Assembly: GCA_029554925.1 (NCBI GenBank) | Contig: JAKPUV010000157.1 | Coordinates: 1-5,527, forward strand | Length of the DNA: 5,527 bases | From: Candidatus Hydrogenedentota bacterium | GTDB taxonomy: Bacteria; Hydrogenedentota; Hydrogenedentia; Hydrogenedentales; CAITNO01 | Direction of reading: 5' to 3' | Shown here: piece by piece, positions 1 through 5,527 of the stretch | Numbering within the stretch: position 1 is the first letter of the stretch | Layout of the letters: every line of letters starts with the position of its first letter | Translations under genes and position numbers: made by a program | Notes under the pieces: generated by a model | Seen by the model: the letters and a program-made list of their open reading frames with translations, nothing else | The model's database searches: none | Told to the model about the DNA's origin: nothing

Positions 1-701
1 TCCTCCGGAAACTCGAAGTCCTCCGCGTCCACCCGGTGGTCCTCCAGCCGCTCCGCCGTGATGGGCTTGAAGGTGCCGTAGCCCACATGGAGCGTGAGAT
101 GCGCCCGCCGCACCCCCTTCGCGTCGAGGGCGGCGAAGACCGCCGGGGTCAGGTGGAGCCCCGCCGTCGGCGCGGCTACCGCGCCGGGCGTCCGCGCGAA
201 CACGGTCTGGTAGCGGACCGCGTCGCCCGCCTCCTGCGCGTCCCGGTGAATGTAGGGGGGAAGGGGAATCTCGCCGATCCGTTCCAGCGTCTCCACCACA
301 TCGGGACGGTCAAAGCGGACCCGGCGCTGCCCGTTGGGGAGCGGCTCCAGCACCTCGGCGCGGATGCCCCCCGGAAGCAGGACCGCGGTGCCCGGGCGCA
401 CCTTGGCCGACGGGCGCACGAGGGCGGCCCACACGCCGGGGGCCTCCTCCCGCAGCAGGAAAAGCTCCACCGCGCCGCCGCTCTCCTTGTGGCCGTGCAG
501 CCGCGCGCGGATGACCCGGGTGTCGTTGAGGGCCATGCAGTCTCCGGGACGAAGCCACGCGGCGACATTGCGGTAGACGTCCTCGATGAGCGTGCCGTTG
601 GCACGGTCCACCACCAGCAGGCGCGACCCGTCCCGGTCCGGGCAGGGATGCTGCGCGATCAGTTCCTCCGGCAGGGTGTAGTCCAGGTCGGCGACGTTCA
701 T
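1..701 (-). CDS. queA: S-adenosylmethionine:tRNA ribosyltransferase-isomerase QueA, C-terminus beyond the window
   Basis: QueA transfers and isomerises the ribosyl part of S-adenosylmethionine onto 7-aminomethyl-7-deazaguanine at the wobble position of tRNAs for Asp, Asn, His and Tyr. This makes epoxyqueuosine, the penultimate step to queuosine, in the cytoplasm. The 233 visible codons carry family landmarks in the right order: LPEELIAQHP (residues 10-19), PGDCMALNDTRVIRARLHG, GGAVELFLL, a PLPPYIHRDA segment, YQTVFA followed by PGAVAAPTAGLHLT, LHVGYGTFKP, and EDHRVDAED. The usual AGLHFT reads AGLHLT here. The family is about 340-360 residues long, so roughly the last third is off the left edge. 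The ATG at 701 gives the standard family N-terminus and follows an AGGGG, 4 bases upstream, that overlaps the TAG stop of the preceding gene. It appears to be a late gene of the minus-strand operon. Identification is secure; completeness of the missing part is not visible. Confidence 0.96.
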   Translation of the reverse strand, partial: MNVADLDYTLPEELIAQHPCPDRDGSRLLVVDRANGTLIEDVYRNVAAWLRPGDCMALNDTRVIRARLHGHKESGGAVELFLLREEAPGVWAALVRPSAKVRPGTAVLLPGGIRAEVLEPLPNGQRRVRFDRPDVVETLERIGEIPLPPYIHRDAQEAGDAVRYQTVFARTPGAVAAPTAGLHLTPAVFAALDAKGVRRAHLTLHVGYGTFKPITAERLEDHRVDAEDFEFPE

Positions 702-708
702 GCGGCCC

Positions 709-1464
709 CTACCACTCACAGCCGCAGTCGCGGCAGACATGGGTCTTGTCCCCGTCGTCGGGAATCTCCCGCGCGACAGCGAGAAGGACGATGTCCTTCA
801 CCAGCCCCAAAAGAAACCCTAGGAAGTCCTTGGCTTTCGCAGGGGCGGGAGGGAGGGGTTCAATGTCTTTGCCGCCGCATTCGGGGCAGACCGTCCCCGC
901 CTCCACGGCGTCATAGTAGCTTTCCAAATCGGCGTCGGGCTCGATGCCCAGCTCCTCCAGATCACTCCGCTGCTGGCCGGCCTCCACCCAGGCCACCGCC
1001 CACGCCAAGAAAGGTTCCGGTACGGCCACCCTTACGATTCGATCCATTGCATATCCGTGGCCATACGCACGCGGCAGCATGTCCCGGCGGGACAATCTGA
1101 AAGGCACGTCGTGGCTGGCCAGGACGCCCGCAAAGACATTGGCCTCCCCCTCCTCGGAAAAAGAGGTCACCTCGTGCCACGGCGTCTCCGACCAGTCGGC
1201 GTCCACACCCCCGAGGGCGGTGCCGTCAAAGGCCTCCAGTTCCGCGACCCGCGCCTCGACATGCCGCCGGAGGACTTCCGCCGCCGCCGGAACATCGGAA
1301 GGGGCCACGCACACCCCCACGGGTGCCTCGTTCTCCCCGCCCTCGGTCCAGGCGCGGACCCCTGCGGAGGCCAACGACTCCAAAAAGGGGGCGGCGGCCC
1401 GCTCGTGGCAGAAACTGGTCAGGAGAACGCTTTGGGTGCCGACTGGCCGGGAGGTTGGGCTCAT
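709..1464 (-). CDS. Protein with two DUF2007-like domains and a C-terminal zinc ribbon
   Basis: This is a 251-residue cytoplasmic-looking protein of unknown function. Residues about 12-70 (beginning VLLTSF, with a SAGVRAW turn and a VAPSDVPAAAEVLRRH end) have the pattern of the small DUF2007 'putative prokaryotic signal transducing' domain. Residues about 97-165 (beginning HEVTSFSEEGEANVF, then SHDVPFRL and VAVPEPFLAWAVAWVEA) look like a second copy. The C-terminal part has a CPEC pair (Cys193, Cys196) and a CRDCGC cluster (Cys244, Cys247, Cys249), consistent with a four-cysteine zinc ribbon. Between them lies a hydrophobic stretch at about 213-231 (DFLGFLLGLVKDIVLLAVA). The ATG at 1464 overlaps the upstream gene's TGA in an ATGA and has an AGAGG six bases ahead. 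The stop lies 7 bases before queA, so both genes are probably translated from one mRNA. Domain calls are by eye; no ligand or partner can be named. Confidence 0.82.
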   Translation of the reverse strand: MSPTSRPVGTQSVLLTSFCHERAAAPFLESLASAGVRAWTEGGENEAPVGVCVAPSDVPAAAEVLRRHVEARVAELEAFDGTALGGVDADWSETPWHEVTSFSEEGEANVFAGVLASHDVPFRLSRRDMLPRAYGHGYAMDRIVRVAVPEPFLAWAVAWVEAGQQRSDLEELGIEPDADLESYYDAVEAGTVCPECGGKDIEPLPPAPAKAKDFLGFLLGLVKDIVLLAVAREIPDDGDKTHVCRDCGCEW

Positions 1465-2423
1465 GAACGGCCTCTTTCCGGGTATTTTCCCAGGGTGCGC
1501 AGGGTCTCAATGCACAGGTCGGGCCGGTTGGTGATGAGGGCGTCCACGCCGCAGTCCACGCAACGCGCCATCTCCGCCGGGTCGTCCACCGTCCACGCCG
1601 CGCTGGTCTTGCCCGCCGCGTGGAAGGCCGCGATGCGCTCCGCCGTCACTGAGTCCTTGCTGACGTTGAACCCCGCCGCCCCGATTCGGGAACCGAACAT
1701 CACGAAGCGCTCCCACTGTCCGGGCTTCTCGGGGTCGTCCGCGCCGAGAAACTCCGTGCGCAGTTCGGGCGCTTCCGCGAGGGCGATCACGCAGACGATG
1801 GGCGAGAAGGACTGGAGGACCACCTGATCCTTCATGCGGCGGGCTTTCACCGCCTTCAGGATTTCCCGCGTCAACGCGAGGTTGCGGGTGCCGTCCGCCT
1901 CGATTTCGCGCATCATCGTCCGGCGCAGCGACGCCTCGTCCCCCTGCCAGTCCTGCGCAAGGGCCACAAGCTTCTCCGTGAGCCTGGCTTCCGGCCAGTC
2001 GCTCTTCACCTCCAGATAGACGCCGATCCTCCCCCTGGCGAAGTCCAGCGCCTCCTCCAGCGAGGGGATGCGCTCCCCTGCGAACTCCGCGCCCTTCCAC
2101 GCGCCGACATCCGCCTGCTGCAGGTCGGCGAGCGTGCTGAGGGGCACCACCCGCGGGTCTTCGTTCGCCACCCGCTTCAGGTCGGCGTCGTGGATGACCG
2201 CCAGCTTGCCGTCCTTGGTGAGGTGGCAGTCCAGCTCAAACCAGTCGGCCCCCATCTCGAAAGCCTTGGAGAACGCCGCAAGGGTGTTCTCGGGAGCGTA
2301 GGCGCTGGCGCCCCGGTGGGCGATGACCGCCACGGCCCCCTCGGGCGCCCCCGCGTGGAACGTGGTGGCGCAGCCCGCCAGCGTCAGGAGGGCGACGGGG
2401 GGAAGACACATGCCTGGTCTCAT
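1461..2423 (-). CDS. Glycerophosphodiester phosphodiesterase, predicted lipoprotein (GlpQ/UgpQ family)
   Basis: GDPD-family enzymes hydrolyse glycerophosphodiesters from phospholipid breakdown to glycerol 3-phosphate and an alcohol, using a divalent metal. The protein is 320 residues, normal for the family. A short signal ends in the lipobox LAGC (Cys18), so it is probably lipid-anchored outside the inner membrane. The hallmark motif HRGASAYAPENT starts at His36. Glu63 and Asp65 (FELDCH), His78 (VIHD) and Glu138 (YLEVK) match the catalytic histidines and metal ligands of the family. The C-terminal AAWTVDDPAEM and GVDALITNRPDL segments complete the TIM barrel. The ATG at 2423 has an AAGGAG nine bases upstream and gives a complete lipoprotein signal; the Met at codon 5 would shorten it and sit too far from that site. 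It follows the SIMPL-like gene by 34 bases and overlaps the next gene by 4. The exact substrate is not visible. Confidence 0.95.
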   Translation of the reverse strand: MRPGMCLPPVALLTLAGCATTFHAGAPEGAVAVIAHRGASAYAPENTLAAFSKAFEMGADWFELDCHLTKDGKLAVIHDADLKRVANEDPRVVPLSTLADLQQADVGAWKGAEFAGERIPSLEEALDFARGRIGVYLEVKSDWPEARLTEKLVALAQDWQGDEASLRRTMMREIEADGTRNLALTREILKAVKARRMKDQVVLQSFSPIVCVIALAEAPELRTEFLGADDPEKPGQWERFVMFGSRIGAAGFNVSKDSVTAERIAAFHAAGKTSAAWTVDDPAEMARCVDCGVDALITNRPDLCIETLRTLGKYPERGRS

Positions 2424-2457
2424 GGGATAATACTCCTTGTGCCGCCGTTTCCGGCGC

Positions 2458-3135
2458 TTACTCCACCGGTCCCAGGGTGTAGGTCATGCGCACCCGGGCG
2501 GTGCATTTGATCTGGGGGACTTCCCCGGGCTCAGCCGCCGGCTGGTCCTCCCAGGCAACCTCCAGAATCTCCGCGGAACCCACGGCGTAGATGGCGCTGC
2601 GCACCGTAATGGCCACCGCCTCCGCCTGGGAGTAGGCCAGCTCGACCGCCTTGGCCACCGCCGCGTCGGCCGTGAGGTCTCGGTCCGGGGGCAGAAGCTT
2701 GGGCTGCTCGAGCGTGGCCCCCTGCGCGGCCGCCAGGGCGGACATCTTGTCGCAGAGCAGCCCGTACTGCACCGGGCCCGTGCTGGGCGTGTTCATGGTG
2801 GCCATGAGGAACTCGGCGCGCACCTCCGCCCACACCTGCGCGGGCGAGAGAGCCGTCACCGACGGGGGCACGGCGGACACCACGGCGGGCTGCACCTCCC
2901 CCGAGCGCAGGGCCTGCTGCGCCTCCGCGGTGAAGGCGCCGGCGGCCTCCACGGCGCTCTTCACATCCGCCCCCGTAAAGGCTTTCCTGAAGGTGAACAC
3001 CACGGAGCCGGGGACGGTGAGGGCGGTGCCGACCCCCGTGTTGACCACCACGGGCGTGTCCGCCGCGCGGCCCGCCGCGGGCAGCAGCAGGAGGATGCCC
3101 AGCACCATCGCGGACCGGAACAGGGGGGACTTCAT
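2458..3135 (-). CDS. Secreted SIMPL (DUF541)-like protein
   Basis: A 225-residue protein with a clear Sec signal peptide: Lys2 and Arg7, a hydrophobic core at about 9-19 (AMVLGILLLLP), and a likely signal peptidase I site after Ala24 or Ala25. The mature start VVVNTGVGTALTVPGSVVF (29-47) resembles the beginning of SIMPL/DUF541 domains. The C-terminal half has the family-like pattern of Ala-rich helix and strand: KAVELA (162-167), AEAVA (171-175), then YAVGSAEILEVAWED (183-197) and a closing strand ARVRMTYTL. The middle is divergent, so this is a remote family assignment. SIMPL proteins are periplasmic or outer-surface proteins without a settled general biochemical role, and no catalytic residues are recognisable. 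The ATG at 3135 has an AAGGAGA six bases upstream. It sits 25 bases after the PIG-L gene and 34 bases before GDPD, consistent with one operon of partly exported products. Confidence 0.8.
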   Translation of the reverse strand: MKSPLFRSAMVLGILLLLPAAGRAADTPVVVNTGVGTALTVPGSVVFTFRKAFTGADVKSAVEAAGAFTAEAQQALRSGEVQPAVVSAVPPSVTALSPAQVWAEVRAEFLMATMNTPSTGPVQYGLLCDKMSALAAAQGATLEQPKLLPPDRDLTADAAVAKAVELAYSQAEAVAITVRSAIYAVGSAEILEVAWEDQPAAEPGEVPQIKCTARVRMTYTLGPVE

Positions 3136-3160
3136 GGCAGGTCTCCTTGCAGGGTGGGGG

Positions 3161-3982
3161 TCACGCCGGACGGTCGCCGCACAGGCACAGCGCCCGCATT
3201 TCCCCGTCGTTGGGGCTCCGGCCGTAGCCGCAGACGCCGAACACCTCGAAACGCCGCACCCCCGCCGCCGCGGCGCCGTGGATCCGCTCCAGGACGGGAC
3301 GGTGGGGGGCGAACATGTTGTCGAGCACGGGGCCGTAGAACTGCCGGAGCCAGGCGAAGCGCGCCTCCGGGGCGTCCGCCGGGGGCACCTCGTCCAGCCG
3401 GTGCTCCAGCCAGGGAAGCCACTCGTAGAACTGCGAGGGCATCGCGTCCAGCAGGCGCCACTTGGCCTCGTCCACGCTGTCTATGGGCACCGCCAGGTCC
3501 GCCTGGAACGGCGCCTCGCGCGAAAACGGGTCGGTCATGTAGAGGAACACCGGGTTGGTCTCCAGCGCCGGCTCCTCGGGGCACACATGGGGCACCGTGA
3601 CCATGAACGCCGCGTCCTGAACGAGCACGCCGGTGTAGCGGTGGTCCGGATGGTAGTCGTAGGGCCGGTGGCACAGCACCACGTCCGCGCGGCAGCGCCG
3701 GATCAGGCGCACCATCTCGCGGCGCAGTTCGAGGGTGGGCATGAGCTCGCCGTCATGCACGTCCCACGTCACGGCCTCATAGCCGCCCCTGCGCGCCGCC
3801 TCCAGCGCCTCCGCCCGGCGGCGCGCGGCCAGCTCCGGAAGGGGCACCTCGTGGTGCCCCGCGTCGCCGTTGGTCAGCGAGACCGCCGTCACCCGGTGCC
3901 CGGCGGCGGCCCACCGGATCATGGACCCGCCCGCGTAGAACTCGGCGTCGTCCGGATGCGCGCCCGCGCACAGGATGTTCAT
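3161..3982 (-). CDS. PIG-L/LmbE-family zinc-dependent de-N-acetylase
   Basis: A 273-residue hydrolase of the superfamily that removes N-acetyl groups from amino sugars and related compounds (MshB, BshB and GlcNAc-PI deacetylase are characterised members). The N-terminus MNILCAGAHPDDAEF carries the AHPDD motif: His9 and Asp12 are expected zinc ligands and Asp11 the general base. The RPYDYHPDHRYTG segment supplies His111 and His114, equivalent by motif to the catalytic and third zinc-binding histidines of MshB. Between them are SLTNGDAGHHE (35-45) and HDGEL (76-80). No signal peptide is seen, so it is probably cytoplasmic. The frame stays open far upstream, but the true start is the ATG at 3982, which yields the canonical N-terminus and overlaps the lipoprotein gene's TGA as ATGA. 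No bacillithiol or mycothiol partner genes are in view, so no substrate is assigned. Confidence 0.95.
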   Translation of the reverse strand: MNILCAGAHPDDAEFYAGGSMIRWAAAGHRVTAVSLTNGDAGHHEVPLPELAARRRAEALEAARRGGYEAVTWDVHDGELMPTLELRREMVRLIRRCRADVVLCHRPYDYHPDHRYTGVLVQDAAFMVTVPHVCPEEPALETNPVFLYMTDPFSREAPFQADLAVPIDSVDEAKWRLLDAMPSQFYEWLPWLEHRLDEVPPADAPEARFAWLRQFYGPVLDNMFAPHRPVLERIHGAAAAGVRRFEVFGVCGYGRSPNDGEMRALCLCGDRPA

Positions 3983-4653
3983 TGCGCCGCGCCCTCGCGG
4001 ACGAAGTTCACCCGCACGGGGTTGCTCTGCAGCACGGTGCGGCTGGAGGAAGTCGCCGTCGCGGGGTCCAGCCCCGCCTCCGGCGTGCCCGCGTCCATCA
4101 GAAACGCGTCCAGTTTCCCCACGGCCAGCAGGGTCTCGGGGGGGGCGGAGAGTCCCTGCATGAGGTCCACGTCCACTGTGAGGGGGCGGGCGGCGGCCGG
4201 GGCCGCCGGGGTTGCCGTCCCGCTTGCGCCCACCACCGTCTCCAACGCGGGGGAGAGGGGGGTGTCGTCCCGGTGCACCGCGCCGCGCAGCACCACGGGC
4301 CGCTCCGCGAAACCCCGCTGCGGCTCCAGCGTCATGCGAAGCGTGAGACTGGCGGGGTAGGGGGGACGCACCGTCACGGTGCAGAGGGCCAGCCGCTCCC
4401 GCGCCGTCGTCATCTCCTCCACGGTGACCTGGGGGGGCAGTCCCTCGCGGGGGACGGTTGCGGACACCGCAATGCTGCTTTCCACATCCCCGATGTCTAT
4501 CCCCTGGGGGACAGGCGCCGCTTCCGGGGCGCCCGCCGCCGCTGCGGGGGCGGAAACCGGGGACGCCGGCTGTTGGGACGGGGGCGCGGGCTTGAAGCAG
4601 CCCGACGGCGCCAGCATGAGGGCCGCGAAGAGCGAAAACGCCAGAAAACGCAT
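3979..4653 (-). CDS. Pro/Ala-rich lipoprotein of unknown function
   Basis: I do not recognise a family here. The 224-residue product starts with a lipoprotein signal: Arg2, a hydrophobic core (FLAFSLFAALMLA), and the lipobox APSGC with Cys19 as the predicted lipidated residue. A Pro/Ala/Ser-rich tether follows at about 20-50. Residues about 52-141 look beta-rich (GIDIGDVESSIAVSATVP; LALCTVTVRPPYPASLTLRMTLE; ERPVVLRGAVHRD). A second low-complexity Ala/Pro stretch (143-157) leads to a final region (158-224) ending in SNPVRVNFVREG. Two ATGs are adjacent, at 4656 and 4653; the second is six bases from the AAGGAG and is preferred, while the first would be only three bases away. The frame is open further upstream to 4818, but that extension is Arg/Pro-rich, lacks a signal and would overlap the divergent cupin start. 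It is the first gene of the minus-strand group and is translationally coupled to PIG-L by an ATGA overlap. Confidence 0.82.
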   Translation of the reverse strand: MRFLAFSLFAALMLAPSGCFKPAPPSQQPASPVSAPAAAAGAPEAAPVPQGIDIGDVESSIAVSATVPREGLPPQVTVEEMTTARERLALCTVTVRPPYPASLTLRMTLEPQRGFAERPVVLRGAVHRDDTPLSPALETVVGASGTATPAAPAAARPLTVDVDLMQGLSAPPETLLAVGKLDAFLMDAGTPEAGLDPATATSSSRTVLQSNPVRVNFVREGAAQ

Positions 4654-4659
4654 CATTTT

Positions 4660-4665
4660 CTCCTT
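4660..4665 (-). promoter_or_regulatory. Shine-Dalgarno sequence that sets the start of the lipoprotein gene
   Basis: Read on the minus strand this is AAGGAG followed by AAAATGATG. The spacing is three bases to the first ATG (4656) and six to the second (4653), which favours the second codon. It also argues against the long upstream extension of the same frame, because the extension has no equally good site and would put this sequence inside coding DNA. Confidence 0.75.
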
Positions 4666-4764
4666 CGCGCGGGGCCAACCCGGCCGCCGCGCGCGTTTCA
4701 TCAAACCACAACCGCGCCGGCCGGGGCAAGAATCGGCCGCCCGGGTGGCCGGCGCGCGCGGGGG

Positions 4765-4770
4765 TATGAT
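4765..4770 (+). promoter_or_regulatory. Candidate -10 box for the cupin gene
   Basis: TATGAT matches five of six bases of the sigma-70 -10 consensus and stands out as one of the few AT-rich spots in this GC-rich gap. Transcription would start near 4777, just ahead of the AAAGGAG at 4784-4790, giving a short leader. No convincing -35 hexamer is present at the expected distance, so an activator or a different sigma factor is possible. Confidence 0.35.
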
Positions 4771-4799
4771 ACGCTTTTCCGGCAAAGGAGTCCCGCGGG

Positions 4800-5168
4800 A
4801 TGGACGACACGCGCGCATACGTCAAGGTCAATGTCGAGGAACAGGACCAGGAGCGCAGCATCTGCGGGTTCCGGCAGCGCATTCTCAAGAAGGAGGACGG
4901 GGCCCCGGCGAGCATCACCCGCCTGCGGACGGACCATGCGCAGCCCCACTGGCACCGCCACACGGACGAGTATTATTTCATCCTGAAGGGGGAGGGCGTG
5001 ATCATCATAGACGGCGAGGAGGTTCCGGTGCGCCCGGGGGACTGCGTGTGGATACGGCCGGGGCATGTCCACCAGTCCATCGGCGACTTGGAGTCGCTGA
5101 TCATCGGGGTTCCGCCGTTTGATTATGATGACGTGGTGACGGATCCCCCCGCCGGCGCGGACCGCTGA
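4800..5168 (+). CDS. Small single-domain cupin (cupin_2 type)
   Basis: A 122-residue protein forming one cupin barrel. Motif 1 is PHWHRHTDEYYFILKGEG with His50, His52 and Glu57 as likely metal ligands and Gly66 at its end (an HxHx4E arrangement). Motif 2 is PGDCVWIRPGHVHQ, with His91 as the fourth ligand. The VIIIDGEEVPVRPGD link between them is the typical short inter-motif loop. All four ligands are present, so metal binding is expected, but cupins of this size include isomerases, dioxygenases, sugar-binding and sensor proteins and nothing here picks one. There is no signal peptide, so it is probably cytoplasmic. The ATG at 4800 follows AAAGGAG by nine bases. It is transcribed away from the lipoprotein operon and lies 69 bases before the next plus-strand gene, with which it may share a transcript; no clear terminator is seen between them. 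Confidence 0.93.
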   Translation: MDDTRAYVKVNVEEQDQERSICGFRQRILKKEDGAPASITRLRTDHAQPHWHRHTDEYYFILKGEGVIIIDGEEVPVRPGDCVWIRPGHVHQSIGDLESLIIGVPPFDYDDVVTDPPAGADR

Positions 5169-5237
5169 GGCGGCCCCCGCCGAAAACGCGCCCCAAAAAC
5201 GGCACGGTCCCGCCCGGGCGCATTCTGGAAGGCACGC

Positions 5238-5527
5238 ATGAAGAAAGAGAAGTCTGAGAAGAGGAAACCCGGCGGCGCGGAACCCGAAAGGGAGCGCGTC
5301 TTTGTGCCCGGCTGGATGACCTACGCGGGCGTCGCCGCCGTGGCGGCCGGCCTCTGGCTGATGCAGCGGGGCAACACGGGCGTGCCGGGCACCTCCGAGG
5401 GCATGTGGTATTCCGGGGCCGTGGTCACGGCGCTGGGCGCGGTCGGCTGGCTGACGGCGGGCATGACCTGGCGGCAGACCGTCGAGTGGACCCGCGGCGG
5501 CCTGATCGCCCTCGCGCTGGCCCTGGT
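5238..5527 (+). CDS. N-terminal part of a membrane protein, possibly an extended type I signal peptidase
   Basis: Only the first 97 residues are in the window. The start is a highly charged cytoplasmic-type tail (residues 1-20, rich in Lys, Glu and Arg). Two hydrophobic segments follow: about 26-42 (WMTYAGVAAVAAGLWLM) and about 57-76 (WYSGAVVTALGAVGWLTAGM). Then comes TWRQTVEWTRGGLIALALALV (77-97), running off the right edge. This last piece resembles the segment opening the catalytic part of type I signal peptidases, where an EW..., alanine/leucine-rich helix leads into an Arg-Phe and then the catalytic Ser-Met motif. Those decisive residues lie beyond 5527, so the name is an inference; another polytopic membrane protein is equally allowed by what is visible. 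The ATG at 5238 has GGAAGG five bases upstream. The 69 bases before it hold a 10-base palindrome CGCCCGGGCG (5211-5220) and no obvious promoter. Confidence 0.8.
   Translation, partial: MKKEKSEKRKPGGAEPERERVFVPGWMTYAGVAAVAAGLWLMQRGNTGVPGTSEGMWYSGAVVTALGAVGWLTAGMTWRQTVEWTRGGLIALALAL

Larger units (their letters stand above)
4657..4799. promoter_or_regulatory. Divergent intergenic control region
   Basis: About 145 bases separate the oppositely oriented lipoprotein and cupin genes, the largest non-coding stretch here, so promoters for both directions should lie in it. A 9-base inverted repeat, CCGCGCGCG at 4687-4695 and CGCGCGCGG at 4753-4761, brackets the centre. An 8-base direct repeat CGGCCGCC occurs at 4681 and 4734. 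Both may be accidents of alternating G and C. A weak minus-strand promoter candidate is TTGCCC (4729-4724) with TTTGAT (4705-4700), an 18-base spacer and four of six matches in each box. Confidence 0.5.

Noticed and set aside
36..1100. A 354-codon open frame on the plus strand
   Set aside because: It is antisense to queA and the zinc-ribbon gene, both of which have recognisable domains. The product is Arg/Pro-rich low complexity.
3979..3982. A bacillithiol or mycothiol biosynthesis cluster built around the PIG-L gene
   Set aside because: No glycosyltransferase or cysteine-ligase partner is present in the window, and the PIG-L superfamily covers many other substrates.
2651..4360. A 569-codon open frame on the plus strand
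   Set aside because: It runs antisense to the lipoprotein, PIG-L and SIMPL-like genes, all of which have signal peptides or family motifs and good ribosome-binding sites. Its product is Arg/His/Gly-rich without motifs, as expected for an antisense frame in GC-rich DNA.
4654..4818. A longer lipoprotein start at 4818
   Set aside because: The added residues are basic and would place the lipoprotein signal in the middle of the protein. The AAGGAG before the ATG pair at 4656/4653 marks the true start.
3983..4963. An upstream extension of the PIG-L frame to 600 residues, which would suggest a fusion protein
   Set aside because: The extension is Arg/Gly/Pro-rich with no domain, is out of frame with the lipoprotein gene that occupies the same DNA, and the canonical PIG-L N-terminus begins exactly at the ATG at 3982.
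5162..5173. A possible terminator hairpin CCGC-TGAG-GCGG at the cupin stop codon
   Set aside because: The stem is only four pairs and no T run follows; in DNA this GC-rich such short stems are common.

Overview
This is a very GC-rich bacterial window with almost no non-coding space. Two secreted lipoproteins and a periplasmic-type signal peptide point to a diderm. The protein styles (an LmbE/PIG-L hydrolase with a VSLTNGDAGHHE-type segment, a lipoprotein glycerophosphodiesterase, DUF2007-like domains) resemble Planctomycetes, Verrucomicrobia or Hydrogenedentota-type genomes. That placement is an impression from protein features and is not proven. I see no RNA gene, mobile element or CRISPR array.

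Minus strand, from about 4653 down to the left edge: six genes in the same direction with very tight spacing. In order of transcription they are a Pro/Ala-rich lipoprotein of unknown function (4653-3979), a PIG-L/LmbE-family zinc de-N-acetylase (3982-3161), a secreted SIMPL/DUF541-like protein (3135-2458), a lipoprotein glycerophosphodiester phosphodiesterase (2423-1461), a protein with two DUF2007-like domains and a C-terminal zinc ribbon (1464-709), and queA (701 to beyond base 1, C-terminus missing). Two junctions are 4-base ATGA overlaps. At the queA junction the upstream stop codon overlaps the Shine-Dalgarno-like sequence. The others are gaps of 25 and 34 bases with good Shine-Dalgarno sequences, so one polycistronic transcript is likely.

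Plus strand, from about 4800 to the right edge: a small single-domain cupin (4800-5168), then, 69 bases later, the first 97 codons of a membrane protein (5238 to beyond 5527). Its last visible helix looks like the start of a type I signal peptidase anchor. The roughly 145-base gap between the two gene sets is a divergent control region with a TATGAT box upstream of the cupin.

Three or four of the minus-strand products are predicted to be exported, and two of these are lipoproteins. GDPD and PIG-L are hydrolases of glycerophosphodiesters and N-acetyl sugars, so a loose envelope or metabolite-turnover theme is possible. queA is a tRNA-modification gene and does not share it. I did not find a convincing new defence, mobile or biosynthetic system. 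The least explained items are the leading lipoprotein, the zinc-ribbon protein with a hydrophobic segment between its cysteine pairs, and the N-terminally extended signal-peptidase-like protein cut by the window edge.
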